From contig JAUTCQ010000001.1 of NCBI GenBank assembly GCA_030673845.1, forward strand, positions 62,001 to 126,000: a DNA stretch of 64,000 nucleotides, written 5' to 3'. The first letter of the stretch is position 1. Every line of letters starts with the position of its first letter. Both the position numbers and the translations under genes were made by a program. The notes below the pieces were generated by a model that was not told the origin of the DNA, ran no database searches, and saw only the letters and a list, made by a program, of their open reading frames with translations. This document shows positions 8,972-17,376 of this stretch, piece after piece. The stretch is from Verrucomicrobiota bacterium JB022 (lineage in GTDB: Bacteria; Verrucomicrobiota; Verrucomicrobiia; Opitutales; Oceanipulchritudinaceae).

Positions 8972-9151
8972 CTAGCTGTTGAAGACCTTCTGGACTTCGC
9001 CGGCTTTCTTCTGGGCCTTGCCCTCGGCCTTCTCGGCGGCGCCCTTGGCTTCCAGATTGCGGTTACCCACCACGCGGCCGACAGTTTCCTTCACTTGGCC
9101 GGTTACCTTCTTGGTGTTGCCTTCGGTCTTGTTCTTGTCGCTGGGTTTCAT
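8972..9151 (-). CDS. CsbD-like stress protein, copy 1
   Basis: This is a small, very hydrophilic 59-residue protein starting MKPSDKNKTEGNTKKVTGQ, with the CsbD-family pattern of Lys, Glu and Gly: VKETVGRVVGN, then AKGAAEKAEGKAQKKAGEV. CsbD-like proteins are abundant general-stress proteins of unknown molecular function. The start at 9151 is the only ATG that gives the family N-terminus. The second copy at 9311-9490 lies upstream on the same strand, with a terminator between them, so each is its own transcript. Confidence 0.85.
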   Translation of the reverse strand: MKPSDKNKTEGNTKKVTGQVKETVGRVVGNRNLEAKGAAEKAEGKAQKKAGEVQKVFNS

Positions 9152-9252
9152 GAGTATGAGGGGTTTGAGTTGTTTGGATCAATGTCCTCTTCCCCTCTTG
9201 CATAACCCGTGCCAGCGACGCACGGCTTCCATGTGCAGCGCGTGCGCCCAAA

Positions 9253-9282
9253 GAAAAAGGGCGACCGTTTAGCCGGTCGCCC
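9253..9282 (-). terminator. Terminator of CsbD copy 2
   Basis: The stem is GGGCGACCG (9259-9267) with CGGTCGCCC (9274-9282). Six bases, AGAAAAA-like (9252-9258), give a U-rich tract on the minus strand. It follows the stop of the gene at 9311-9490. Confidence 0.8.
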
Positions 9283-9310
9283 TCGTGGGAGTGAAAAGGG
9301 AATGGCAATC

Positions 9311-9490
9311 CTACTTGCCCAAGACCTTCTTGACTTCGCCGGCCTTCTTTTGGCCTTTGCCTTCGGCCTTTTCAGCCTTGCCCTTGGCCTCCATGTCTCG
9401 GTTGCCGACGACGCGGCCAGCGGTTTCCTTTACCTGGCCGGTTACCTTCTTGGTGTTGCCTTCGGACTTGTCTTTATCGCTGGGTTTCAT
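9311..9490 (-). CDS. CsbD-like stress protein, copy 2
   Basis: This 59-residue protein is nearly the same as copy 1. It starts MKPSDKDKSEGNTKKVTGQ and ends AGEVKKVLGK. About ten substitutions separate the two, most of them conservative, so this is a recent tandem duplication kept at exactly equal length. It is probably cytoplasmic and induced by stress, by family analogy. The upstream bases 9491-9545 show no obvious strong promoter. Confidence 0.85.
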   Translation of the reverse strand: MKPSDKDKSEGNTKKVTGQVKETAGRVVGNRDMEAKGKAEKAEGKGQKKAGEVKKVLGK

Positions 9491-9764
9491 GGTTCTCAGG
9501 GGTTGAGGTTGTTAAACTGTTTCCGCCCTAACCATCGCAATTCATATGCCAGTCCATGGCGCGTGGGTTGCTGCACCTACCCGCGTGAAGCCCCGTAATC
9601 GCCTCCCATCGCCCAGAAACCGCGCTGAACCGCCTACCCGGCGCAATCGTGCCGCAAATCGCAACCGTGCACGACGCAAGGCGGCTTTGGGCCGCCGGGC
9701 AGAGCGCACGAGCGCATATGCCGCCGGTGCTCAACGTCGCCTCGCGCGATTTCGGGCCGGTTCG

Positions 9765-10853
9765 ATGCTGGCGGTGACATTCACCGCCCTCCTGCTGCTC
9801 GTCTTCGGGTTGTCTCCTGTCGATCTCTCGGCGCAAGACGAGCCGGAGGCACCCGTGGTGGAGCAACCGACCGGGGACGCGGAGGCTCTGGATGCCAGCG
9901 AATCCATCCGGCAGGCAGGCTCCACTCTCAGCGATCTGGGCGACAGCCTCGTGCACCTGCTGCCCCGCATCGGGGTGGGGCTGGCCGTTATTCTGATCGG
10001 GGCGCTGCTGGCGCGGCTCTTTGCCTATATCCTGCGCCGTAGCCTGCACAACTGGCGGCGTGCCGATGCGGTGGCGGCCTTGACGAGTATTGCCGTCTAC
10101 CTCCTGGCGGTCGGGGCGGCGTTGAGCGTGATCGCGGGGGACGCTCGGGCGCTGGTGGGCTCGGTCGGGCTGGCGGGCCTCGCCCTGTCGTGGGCCTTAC
10201 AGACGCCCATCGAGAGCTTCAGCGGCTGGCTGCTCAATTCCTTCAAGGGCTATTACCGCCCGGGAGATCGCATCGCAATCGGGGATGTCGTGGGCGATGT
10301 CTACGAGATCGACATCCTCACGACCACCGTGTGGGAGATCGGCGGCCCCGACAAGCCGGTGCAGGGCGCACAGCCGACGGGCGCCTTGATCACCTTCCCC
10401 AACGGCGAGATCCTCCGCAGCAGCATCGTGAACTACACCCGCGATTTCCCTTACGTGTGGGACGAGGTGACGGTGGGCATCGCCAACGAGTCGGACTTGC
10501 CTTACGCTGCCCGCATTTTGCGCGAAGTAGCCGTGCGTGAGCTGGGGAACAGCATGGCGCAGTCGGCCGCTGCCTACGCCGAGTTGCTCAAGCGTCGCCG
10601 CCTCGATAGCGATGTATCGCTGGAGCCGCAAAGCTACGTGACGCCGACCGATGCGTGGACCAATGTCACCGTGCGCTATCTGGTGGAGGTGCGCTCGCGT
10701 CGTCGGGCGTCGAGCAACCTCTTTATCGCCCTGTCCGAAGAGATGAACAAGGCTGAGCACCGGGGGAAGATCGTGCCTTCGCTGCCGCGTCAGCAATTGG
10801 ACGTATTGCCACCCCCGGAGGATTACCCCCCTCGTGGGCGCAGCTCCCAGTAG
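9765..10853 (+). CDS. MscS-family mechanosensitive channel
   Basis: This is a 362-residue protein from ATG 9765. It starts with a signal peptide or first membrane helix (MLAVTFTALLLLVFGL) and has further helices near residues 65-95 and 105-150. The MscS pore-side and beta-domain region reads LLNSFKGYYRPGDRIAIGDVVGDVYEIDILTTT, broken here only for description. MscS channels open under membrane tension to release solutes during osmotic downshock. An in-frame ATG at 9546 would add 73 residues dominated by Arg, Ala and Pro, which looks like non-coding translation, so the later start is preferred. The next gene, 136 bases on, is another MscS-type channel. Confidence 0.85.
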   Translation: MLAVTFTALLLLVFGLSPVDLSAQDEPEAPVVEQPTGDAEALDASESIRQAGSTLSDLGDSLVHLLPRIGVGLAVILIGALLARLFAYILRRSLHNWRRADAVAALTSIAVYLLAVGAALSVIAGDARALVGSVGLAGLALSWALQTPIESFSGWLLNSFKGYYRPGDRIAIGDVVGDVYEIDILTTTVWEIGGPDKPVQGAQPTGALITFPNGEILRSSIVNYTRDFPYVWDEVTVGIANESDLPYAARILREVAVRELGNSMAQSAAAYAELLKRRRLDSDVSLEPQSYVTPTDAWTNVTVRYLVEVRSRRRASSNLFIALSEEMNKAEHRGKIVPSLPRQQLDVLPPPEDYPPRGRSSQ

Positions 10854-10989
10854 GCTTACGGCGTTTTGGGCCCTAGGCTTTATGTCTGCTTTAGGGTCGT
10901 TTGCTTGTTTCTGGGCGTCTGGGTGAAAGGGGCTTGCCGCGTTGGGCGGTCCGGCTCAGAACGCAAGAGACGTCTCTCGGCCCGCCTCC

Positions 10990-12498
10990 ATGACACTTAC
11001 GGCTGCCTCCGCCCGCCCGGTCTCTCTCTTGCGTGCGCTCGTACCTCCCACGATCGCGCTGGCTTTGCTGTTAATCGCCACTTTGACGGTCCAGCCCTGG
11101 CTCGAATCCCTTTGGGGTTTCGAGCATCCTCGCTGGGTGGAGCGTCTGCATCGGGGCATCTTGGCCGCCTATGCCGCTGTCGGCGTCTGGTTTGCCTTCG
11201 CGCTCGTCTGGATCGTGGGGTTGGAGTGGATCCTCAGCCGGGCGACCAAGAAGGCGGTGCCGCGTATCATCAAAGACTTCTGCGGCGTCATCTTCTTCTT
11301 CGTCGCGGTGGCGATCTGCATCGCGATCCTCTTCGACGGGGTCTTCGGTTCGCTGCTCACGCTGTCGAGTATCTTCGGTATCGTGATCGGCCTCGCGCTG
11401 CGCCCGATCATCCTCGATGTTTTTTCCGGGCTCAGCAGCAACCTCGAATCGGCCTACCAGATTGGCGACTGGATCACGCTCGAGAGCGCCAAGGGTAACC
11501 ACACCGGCTGGGTGATGGAGGTAAACTGGCGCACTACGCTCCTGCGCACCCGTGCCGGGACGATCGTCGTCTGCCCCAACAGCCTTTTCAGCACCTCCGT
11601 GGTCCTCAACCACACCCGCCCACACATCGAGAGCCGGATCGACTTTCGCCTGCGCCTGCCCCCGGAAGTGCCCTGCGAGCGCGCCATCGAGCTGATCATG
11701 CGTGGGGTGATGGCGGAGACCACGCACCCGGAAGGCCCGCGGGTGCATCCGGCCCCGGAGGTGCTGGTGTCCGACCTTTCGCACACCGGCGTCGAATACT
11801 GGGTCCGCTTCTGGATGGACAACACCGCATATTCGCAGAATACAGTCATGAGCCGGGTGCAGCAGAGCGTGATGCGGCACCTGCGCATGGCGGGCATCCG
11901 CCTCTCGTCGGGCCGGCAGGAGATCTATCTAGGCCGTCTGCAAAACGGCAGCGCCCACCTCGACGATGTGGCCGACCGCATTGCGGTGCTGGAGGGGGTG
12001 GCACTCTTCCTCGGGCTGGGCCGTGATAGCCTGCGCACCCTGGCCTCCAACGTCCAGCTGCGGCGCTTTGGGGCAGGAGAGGTGCTGGTAAAGGAGCACG
12101 CCCATACTACGGAGATGTACGTGGTGCTGGAAGGTCATTTGCAGGCTTATACCGACAAGGGTGGGCGGCGCATCCAGTTTGGCCGCCTGCTGCCGGGCGA
12201 CTTTTTTGGCGAAATGGCGATGCTCACCGGCGATCCACGCTCCGCCTCCGTCGCGACCACCACACCCGTCGTGCTGTTCGAGATCGAGCGCGGGACGATC
12301 ATGAAGCTCGTGGAAGAAGAGCCGGCACTGCTGGAGACATTGAGCCGCAACCTCGCCAACCGCCGTCGGCAACAGGAGCAGGCCATCGAAAGTGCGGAGG
12401 CCGACCGCCTTGGCTCGGCGGAGCCGCTGCAGTTGACGCTCCTGCGGCGCATGCAGCTGATCTTCCGCTCCAGCCGCATCCCTTGGAACTCCCGCTAG
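10990..12498 (+). CDS. MscS-type channel with cyclic-nucleotide-binding domain
   Basis: This is a 502-residue protein. About three membrane helices lie in residues 15-165, with an MscS core around residues 125-320 (LSSNLESAYQIGDWITLES, then RTRAGTIVVCPNSLF). The C-terminal cyclic-nucleotide-binding domain spans about residues 350-450, with the phosphate-binding cassette FFGEMAMLTGDPRSASV. This layout matches the bacterial cyclic-nucleotide-gated channels of the MscS superfamily, in which ligand binding and not tension gates the pore. ATG 10990 is chosen over a TTG at 10942. The ligand (cAMP or another) is not decided by sequence. Confidence 0.9.
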   Translation: MTLTAASARPVSLLRALVPPTIALALLLIATLTVQPWLESLWGFEHPRWVERLHRGILAAYAAVGVWFAFALVWIVGLEWILSRATKKAVPRIIKDFCGVIFFFVAVAICIAILFDGVFGSLLTLSSIFGIVIGLALRPIILDVFSGLSSNLESAYQIGDWITLESAKGNHTGWVMEVNWRTTLLRTRAGTIVVCPNSLFSTSVVLNHTRPHIESRIDFRLRLPPEVPCERAIELIMRGVMAETTHPEGPRVHPAPEVLVSDLSHTGVEYWVRFWMDNTAYSQNTVMSRVQQSVMRHLRMAGIRLSSGRQEIYLGRLQNGSAHLDDVADRIAVLEGVALFLGLGRDSLRTLASNVQLRRFGAGEVLVKEHAHTTEMYVVLEGHLQAYTDKGGRRIQFGRLLPGDFFGEMAMLTGDPRSASVATTTPVVLFEIERGTIMKLVEEEPALLETLSRNLANRRRQQEQAIESAEADRLGSAEPLQLTLLRRMQLIFRSSRIPWNSR

Positions 12499-12543
12499 CC
12501 CATAACGATGATTCTGGTACGTCACCTGCGAAGGTAGACGGCT

Positions 12544-13701
12544 ATGAAGCGCTCGATGATCTACCCCTTCGCCGTGCTGGCCGGCACGGCCATGCTCACG
12601 GCCCAGCAGCCCGTCTTTTCGTCCGACGATGAAGTCGAATCCGTCCTGACCGAAGCCGGCCCGGTCTCGGTCAAGGAAATTGCCAAAGGCCTGAATCACC
12701 CGTGGGGGCTCGCCTTTTTGCCCGATGGACGCCTGTTGGTGACGGAACGCGCCGGAGACCTGCGCGTGCTGGAAGGCAACGGCAAGCTCTCCCGCCCGGT
12801 GCGCGGCGTGCCCAAAGTCTTTGCCGACGGGCAGGGGGGCTTGCTCGACGTGGCGCTCGACCCGGATTTTGAGCAAAATGGCTGGGTCTACCTGTCCTAC
12901 GCCGAATCCGGGCAGGGTGGGGCGTCGACCGCTCTCGGGCGAGGCAAGTGGCAGGACGGCCGCATTCAGGACTTTGAGGTGCTCTTCCGTCAGGAGCCGC
13001 GCATCGACGGTAACAAGCACTTCGGTGGGCGGATCGTCTTCGACGAGGAAGGCCACCTCTTCCTCACCCTGGGCGAGCGGTTCCAGTTCGACCCGGCGCA
13101 AGACCTCTCCAACCACCTGGGCACGGTGGTGCGCCTCAACGCCGATGGCTCGGTGCCAGATGACAACCCCTTTGTCGGCGAAGCAGGCAAGCGCGAAGAA
13201 ATCTGGTCTTACGGGCACCGCAACGTGCAAGCTGCGGCCGTGCATCCCGACACGGGCGACTTGTGGATTGTCGAAATGGGGCCCTTGGGCGGGGACGAGC
13301 TCAACCAGCCCCAAAAAGGCCATAACTACGGCTGGCCGGTCGTCAGCGCGGGTTATCACTACAACGGCTCGGAGATCGCCAAGCCTGAAACGCATCCAGA
13401 GTTCACCGGCGCGGTCAAATACTACTCGCCCGTTATATCCCCCTCCGGCATGGCCTATTATACGGGCGAGAGCTTCCCGGAGTGGCAAGACAGCTTCTTT
13501 GTCGGCGGCCTTTCCAGCCGCCAGCTCGTGCGCATCGAGATCGACGGGCAGGAAGTCGCCCACGAGGAGCGGATCCCGCTGCCGGAGCGGATTCGCGATG
13601 TCGAACAAGGCCCCGACGGGATGCTCTACGTCATTACGGATACCAAAGACGGGGCGATCTGGCGGCTGGAGCCTCTGCGCCCCAGCGGTCAGGACAGTTA
13701 A
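12544..13701 (+). CDS. Soluble PQQ-dependent sugar dehydrogenase (aldose dehydrogenase family)
   Basis: This 385-residue periplasmic protein has a signal peptide (residues about 1-21). It carries the six-bladed propeller signatures of the soluble glucose/aldose dehydrogenases: LNHPWGLAFLPDGRLLVTER, GGLLDVALDPDF, YGHRNVQAAAVHP, EMGPLGGDELN and YGWPVVSAG. His and Arg residues in these motifs form the PQQ site in relatives. It oxidises sugars to lactones, with electrons passing to an acceptor. No PQQ synthesis genes are seen here. It starts 45 bases after the channel gene and ends in a strong terminator. Confidence 0.9.
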   Translation: MKRSMIYPFAVLAGTAMLTAQQPVFSSDDEVESVLTEAGPVSVKEIAKGLNHPWGLAFLPDGRLLVTERAGDLRVLEGNGKLSRPVRGVPKVFADGQGGLLDVALDPDFEQNGWVYLSYAESGQGGASTALGRGKWQDGRIQDFEVLFRQEPRIDGNKHFGGRIVFDEEGHLFLTLGERFQFDPAQDLSNHLGTVVRLNADGSVPDDNPFVGEAGKREEIWSYGHRNVQAAAVHPDTGDLWIVEMGPLGGDELNQPQKGHNYGWPVVSAGYHYNGSEIAKPETHPEFTGAVKYYSPVISPSGMAYYTGESFPEWQDSFFVGGLSSRQLVRIEIDGQEVAHEERIPLPERIRDVEQGPDGMLYVITDTKDGAIWRLEPLRPSGQDS

Positions 13702-13729
13702 CGCCGCCTTTTAGTTCCGCAACCTGCCC

Positions 13730-13755
13730 AGCCTTCCGCCACGGAAGGCTTTTTT
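13730..13755 (+). terminator. Terminator after the PQQ sugar dehydrogenase
   Basis: The stem is AGCCTTCCG (13730-13738) with CGGAAGGCT (13742-13750), followed by a T run. It is a strong plus-strand terminator. Confidence 0.9.
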
Positions 13756-13859
13756 GTGCGATAAAACTCGGCTAAGGCGGCTCTCCTTGCTCACAGCCAT
13801 CAGGTAATCTCGTTTGAGAATAAGCGCTAGTGATGACCGCGGAATCCCGAAGTATTCCC

Positions 13860-13890
13860 TTGTCCTCAAGTTAACTTGAGGTCGTATAAA
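13860..13890 (+). promoter_or_regulatory. Canonical sox box in a SoxR-type promoter, reading towards the 3' end of soxR
   Basis: The 18-bp palindrome CCTCAAGTTAACTTGAGG (13864-13881) equals the classic SoxR operator. It sits in the spacer between TTGTCC (13860-13865) and TATAAA (13885-13890), exactly 19 bases apart. That overlong spacing is the hallmark of MerR/SoxR-activated promoters. The orientation is rightward. The only thing downstream before the convergent soxR gene is an ATG at 13899, opening a 74-codon frame antisense to soxR. With this -10 the transcript would start at or next to that ATG. Confidence 0.85.
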
Positions 13891-13977
13891 CCTCGGCCAT
13901 GACACCGGAAACACCTCCCACGGCCATGGCTGCACCTCGGGCCAAGCGACGCAAGACACGGGCGATCCGCGTGGCGG

Positions 13978-14415
13978 CTAGAGCAGCCGAGGCCCCGCGC
14001 CCTGCAGCCCCAGCTCGTCGTCGGGGTTGCGCAGCGGGCAGTCCTTCGTCGACAGGCAGCCACAGCCAATGCAACGGCCCAGTTGGTCCTTCATTCTGTT
14101 CGCTAATTCAATTTTTTCTGTGAGCGCCAGCTGCCAGTTGCGGCTGACTTTTTGCCAGTCTGCCTTCGTCGGCACGCGGCTGGGCGGCAGGTCGCGAAAG
14201 GCCTCCTTGATCTCTTCCAGCGTGAAGCCGAGCCGCTGCGCCACCTTGATGAAGGCGAGGATTCGCAGCTCGCGGCGGGAAAAGAGCCGCTGGTTCTGCC
14301 CATTGCGCACGCTCCGGACCAGCTGCTTCGACTCGTAAAAATGGATCGCCGACACCGCAATACCGCTACGGCGGGAGATCTCGCCCACGGTCAGCAACGA
14401 CTCTTTTTTGGACAT
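13978..14415 (-). CDS. soxR: Redox-sensing transcriptional activator SoxR
   Basis: This 145-residue MerR-family protein has an N-terminal winged helix (LTVGEISRRSGIAVSAIHFY), a coiled-coil dimerisation helix and the [2Fe-2S] signature CIGCGCLSTKDCPLRNPDDE (four Cys). This is characteristic of SoxR and distinguishes it from other MerR proteins. In relatives the cluster is oxidised by redox-cycling drugs or nitric oxide, and SoxR then activates promoters with 19-base spacers. ATG 14415 is chosen on the family N-terminus. One sox box lies in its own promoter and another faces its 3' end. No soxS is seen. Confidence 0.95.
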   Translation of the reverse strand: MSKKESLLTVGEISRRSGIAVSAIHFYESKQLVRSVRNGQNQRLFSRRELRILAFIKVAQRLGFTLEEIKEAFRDLPPSRVPTKADWQKVSRNWQLALTEKIELANRMKDQLGRCIGCGCLSTKDCPLRNPDDELGLQGAGPRLL

Positions 14416-14429
14416 GTCACGCAGCGTGG

Positions 14430-14447
14430 CCTCAAGCGAACTTGAGG
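14430..14447. promoter_or_regulatory. Sox box between soxR and the short-chain dehydrogenase gene
   Basis: The palindrome CCTCAAGCGAACTTGAGG differs from the canonical box only in its four central bases. It is 14 bases upstream of the soxR start. On the minus strand a TTGACC (14451-14446) fits a -35, with a poor -10 19 bases on. It probably serves soxR autoregulation and may also control the divergent gene at 14512. Confidence 0.8.
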
Positions 14448-14511
14448 TCAAGCGCAGGCCCGTCCTCTCTCCGAACCGACTTAACTCGAATCCCAGAAAG
14501 ATACACAGCTC

Positions 14512-15243
14512 ATGAACAAGGAAAACGAGCGTATCGCTCTCGTCACCGGCGCGACCGATGGCATTGGCAAGGAAGTGGCCCGGCAGCTCTGCCTGCAGGA
14601 CATCAAAGTCGTGATCGGCGCGCGTAACGTGGAAAAAGGGCGGGGCGTCGCCGCCGAATTCCGCCGCGACGGCCTTGAAATCGACATCGTCCAACTCGAT
14701 GTGACAGTGCAGGAAACCGTGCAACGTGCGGCGGAAGAGCTGGAAAGCCGCTACGGGCGCCTCGACATCCTCGTCAACAACGCGGGCATTGCGCTTGATC
14801 GCGGCCCCTGGAGCACGGCGCCCTTCGAAGACGTAATCGCCACCTACGAGACCAACCTTTTCGGTATGATCCGCGTCACCCAGGCCTTCCTGCCGCTCTT
14901 GCGCCGCTCCGCCCACGGGCGCATCGTCAACGTCTCCAGCAGCCTGGCCTCCTTCGCCGGCATGACGGACGAGAAGAGCCCCTACTACAACGTCCTGCTG
15001 CCCGTGTATGCCTCCAGCAAGGCTGCCATCAACGTGCTGACTGTGCACCTCGCGCGCGAGCTGGAAGGTACCGGCATCAAGGTCAATGCCGTCGAGCCGG
15101 GTCTGACGGCCACCCGCGCGGTCAAGATCCCCGGTGCGCAGCCGGTCGAAGTGGGCGCAGAAGCCCCCGTGCACTACGCGTTGATCGACGACGACGGCCC
15201 CACCGGCCAGTTCTTCGACCGCTTCGGCACCTACAAGTGGTAG
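14512..15243 (+). CDS. Short-chain dehydrogenase/reductase
   Basis: This 243-residue classical SDR has the Rossmann motif TGATDGIGKEVA (TGxxxGxG), NNAG at about residue 89, the catalytic Ser in NVSSSLASF and the YASSK catalytic Tyr-Lys pair. The R of IGARN suggests preference for NADP(H). Close in style to plant and bacterial carbonyl reductases, it likely reduces reactive carbonyls or quinones. It is divergent from soxR with a sox box between, which fits a role in redox-stress defence (inference). A terminator follows at 15300. Confidence 0.85.
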   Translation: MNKENERIALVTGATDGIGKEVARQLCLQDIKVVIGARNVEKGRGVAAEFRRDGLEIDIVQLDVTVQETVQRAAEELESRYGRLDILVNNAGIALDRGPWSTAPFEDVIATYETNLFGMIRVTQAFLPLLRRSAHGRIVNVSSSLASFAGMTDEKSPYYNVLLPVYASSKAAINVLTVHLARELEGTGIKVNAVEPGLTATRAVKIPGAQPVEVGAEAPVHYALIDDDGPTGQFFDRFGTYKW

Positions 15244-15298
15244 GGCGGGCCGCTCTCTTTTTTTGGAGAACACCAGCTAATAGAAGCCAGCCTCAAGT

Positions 15299-15340
15299 AA
15301 AGGCCCGTTTCCCTTGTGGAGACGGGCCTTCGTGTTTTTA
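15299..15340 (+). terminator. Terminator after the SDR gene
   Basis: The stem is AGGCCCGT (15301-15308) with ACGGGCCT (15322-15329) around a 13-base loop, followed by TCGTGTTTTT. Confidence 0.8.
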
Positions 15341-15459
15341 GTGAGGCGGAAGGATCAACGGTCGGTAACTTCCATTTCAGGAAAGATTTTTCGCTGAATG
15401 GTTTTCACCTGCTTGATGGAAACGGTTACTGCTGCTAGTTTCTCCCGCTCCCGTCTCAC

Positions 15460-17370
15460 ATGTCCAAATTTCGCTCGCTCCTTTTTGTCTCGGTAGTTCT
15501 GTCCCCCTCGCTTTTCGCCCAGGACGTCGGCTCTCCGCCCGATGCCTCGTTTGGCGAGCTCGATATCGAGGAGCTGCTCAGCATCCCCGTCTCTTCAGCG
15601 TCTCGCAAGGATGAGGTGCTCTTCGAGACGGCAGCCGCGGTCGACGTGCTCTCGGCCTCCCAGATCCGGCAGACGGGAGCGCTGCGCTTGCCCGATGTGC
15701 TACGTTATGCGACGGGGGTCCAGGTGTCTCAACACACCAGCCGAGCCTGGGCGATCAGCATTCGGGGCTTCAACCTCGATACGTCGAACAAGCTGGAAGT
15801 GTTGATGGACGGCCGCAGCCTCTACAGCCCGCTCTTCTCGGGCGTGATCTGGGACGGGCCCGACTACATCCTCGGCGATCTCGACCGGATCGAAGTCATT
15901 CGCGGGCCCGGGGCCACCATGTGGGGCGCCAATGCCGTCAACGGCGTGATCAACATCTACACCAAGCCGGCGGAGGATACGCAGGGCGTGCGGCTGGAGA
16001 CGACCTGGGGCGCACCGGAGACTTTTGTGCAGTCGGGCCGCGTGGGCTTCCAGCCTTCGAAGAACTTCTACGCCCGCGTCTACTCCAAGTATTACACCGA
16101 AAACGCCACCTGGTTCCAGGGCGGCGACAAAAGCCCTTACGACCGCACGGAAATGGCGCGCTTCGGCTTCCGCACCGACTACCTGCCCACCGAGCGCGGT
16201 CGCCTGGTGACAACTGGCGAGTATTTTACCGACAAGCTCGGCCTCCACTACGACGATTACCAGACCTACGAAGGCGGGCACCTGCTCGCCCGTTGGGAGC
16301 AGGCGCTGGCCGACGATTCGACCCTGCACGTGCAAACCTGGTACGACCGCTACGACCGCCTGCACCTCGGCGCGCTGGACGAGTTTCGCGAGACGGCAGA
16401 GCTGAGCCTGCGCCACCACGTCGGCCATCTGGAGCGGCACGACATGGTGTGGGGCGGCGGTTACCGCTATTCCTGGGACGAGACCCGGCAGGTTTCGATC
16501 CCCTACCTGCAGCCGGAAGACGAAGGCTTTGGCGTGGCCAACCTCTACCTGCAGGACGAGTGGACGATCCACCCGGCCTTCCGCCTCGTGCTCGGCAGCA
16601 AGTACGAATACAACGGCCTCGTCGATCGGGCGGAAGTGCAGCCCAGTGCCCGCTTCAAATGGCTGCCCGACGATCGCTACATGTTCTGGGCCGCCATCTC
16701 CCGCGCGGTGCGCACCCCCGCCCGGGCCGATACCGACTTGCGCTGGGTCACGCCGCTCTTCTCGATCGAAGGCAACGACGACTATAAATCCGAAAAGCTC
16801 GTTGCCTACGAGCTGGGCCACCGCTTTCGCACCAACGACACCTTTTCGATCGAGCTTTCGCTCTTTTACCACGACTACGACGACCTCGCGACGGTCGAGC
16901 CGCTGGGCGGCAGCCGCTACGTCTATGCCAACGGCCAGCGGGGCGAAACGTGGGGTGGGGAGGCGCAGGTGGAATACCGCCCCCTCTACTGGGTGCGCCT
17001 GCAGGCCAGCTACAGCTACCTGGGGCAGGATTACGACCTCAAGCCGGGCAGCCGGGCCGCCCTCGCCAGTTCGGAACAGCTGCTGGGCAACGACGCGCGA
17101 CACCTCGCCTCCTTCGTCGCGCATTTTGAGCTGCCCCGCGCCACGGAATTGACCACGCATCTTCGTTATGTTGGAGACTTGCCCGCGCCGGCCGTACCCG
17201 ATTATCTGGAAATGGACGTGCGTCTCGCCTGGGCACCCCGCCCAGGGATCGAGCTTGCGTTGATCGGGCGAAACCTGCTCGATCGCTACCATCCGGAATA
17301 TCGTCAGGCGTCTCCCGTGCGCCGCGAGATCAGCCGGATGGTGGCAGCACAGGCTGCGTTCACTTTTTAG
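15460..17370 (+). CDS. TonB-dependent outer-membrane receptor
   Basis: This 636-residue protein has a signal peptide (to about residue 20), then LDIEELLSIPVSSASRK, which is common at the start of this receptor group. A plug domain covers about residues 45-165 (LPDVLRYATGVQV, SIRGF, VEVLMDGRS-like KLEVLMDGRS, VIRGPGATMWGANAVNG). The 22-strand-type barrel ends in the aromatic residue Phe. Size and plug motif place it among the smaller receptors of the YfiR/CHASE8-linked type, not large SusC proteins. The YfiR-like gene follows after 6 bases. It may act as a sensor or transporter feeding the downstream kinase. Confidence 0.9.
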   Translation: MSKFRSLLFVSVVLSPSLFAQDVGSPPDASFGELDIEELLSIPVSSASRKDEVLFETAAAVDVLSASQIRQTGALRLPDVLRYATGVQVSQHTSRAWAISIRGFNLDTSNKLEVLMDGRSLYSPLFSGVIWDGPDYILGDLDRIEVIRGPGATMWGANAVNGVINIYTKPAEDTQGVRLETTWGAPETFVQSGRVGFQPSKNFYARVYSKYYTENATWFQGGDKSPYDRTEMARFGFRTDYLPTERGRLVTTGEYFTDKLGLHYDDYQTYEGGHLLARWEQALADDSTLHVQTWYDRYDRLHLGALDEFRETAELSLRHHVGHLERHDMVWGGGYRYSWDETRQVSIPYLQPEDEGFGVANLYLQDEWTIHPAFRLVLGSKYEYNGLVDRAEVQPSARFKWLPDDRYMFWAAISRAVRTPARADTDLRWVTPLFSIEGNDDYKSEKLVAYELGHRFRTNDTFSIELSLFYHDYDDLATVEPLGGSRYVYANGQRGETWGGEAQVEYRPLYWVRLQASYSYLGQDYDLKPGSRAALASSEQLLGNDARHLASFVAHFELPRATELTTHLRYVGDLPAPAVPDYLEMDVRLAWAPRPGIELALIGRNLLDRYHPEYRQASPVRREISRMVAAQAAFTF

Positions 17371-17376
17371 GGGTAC

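Noticed and set aside
13711-13959. Minus-strand frame of 82 codons across the sox-box promoter
   Set aside because: It spans a terminator and the operator, has no ribosome binding site or family, and the promoter elements point the other way.
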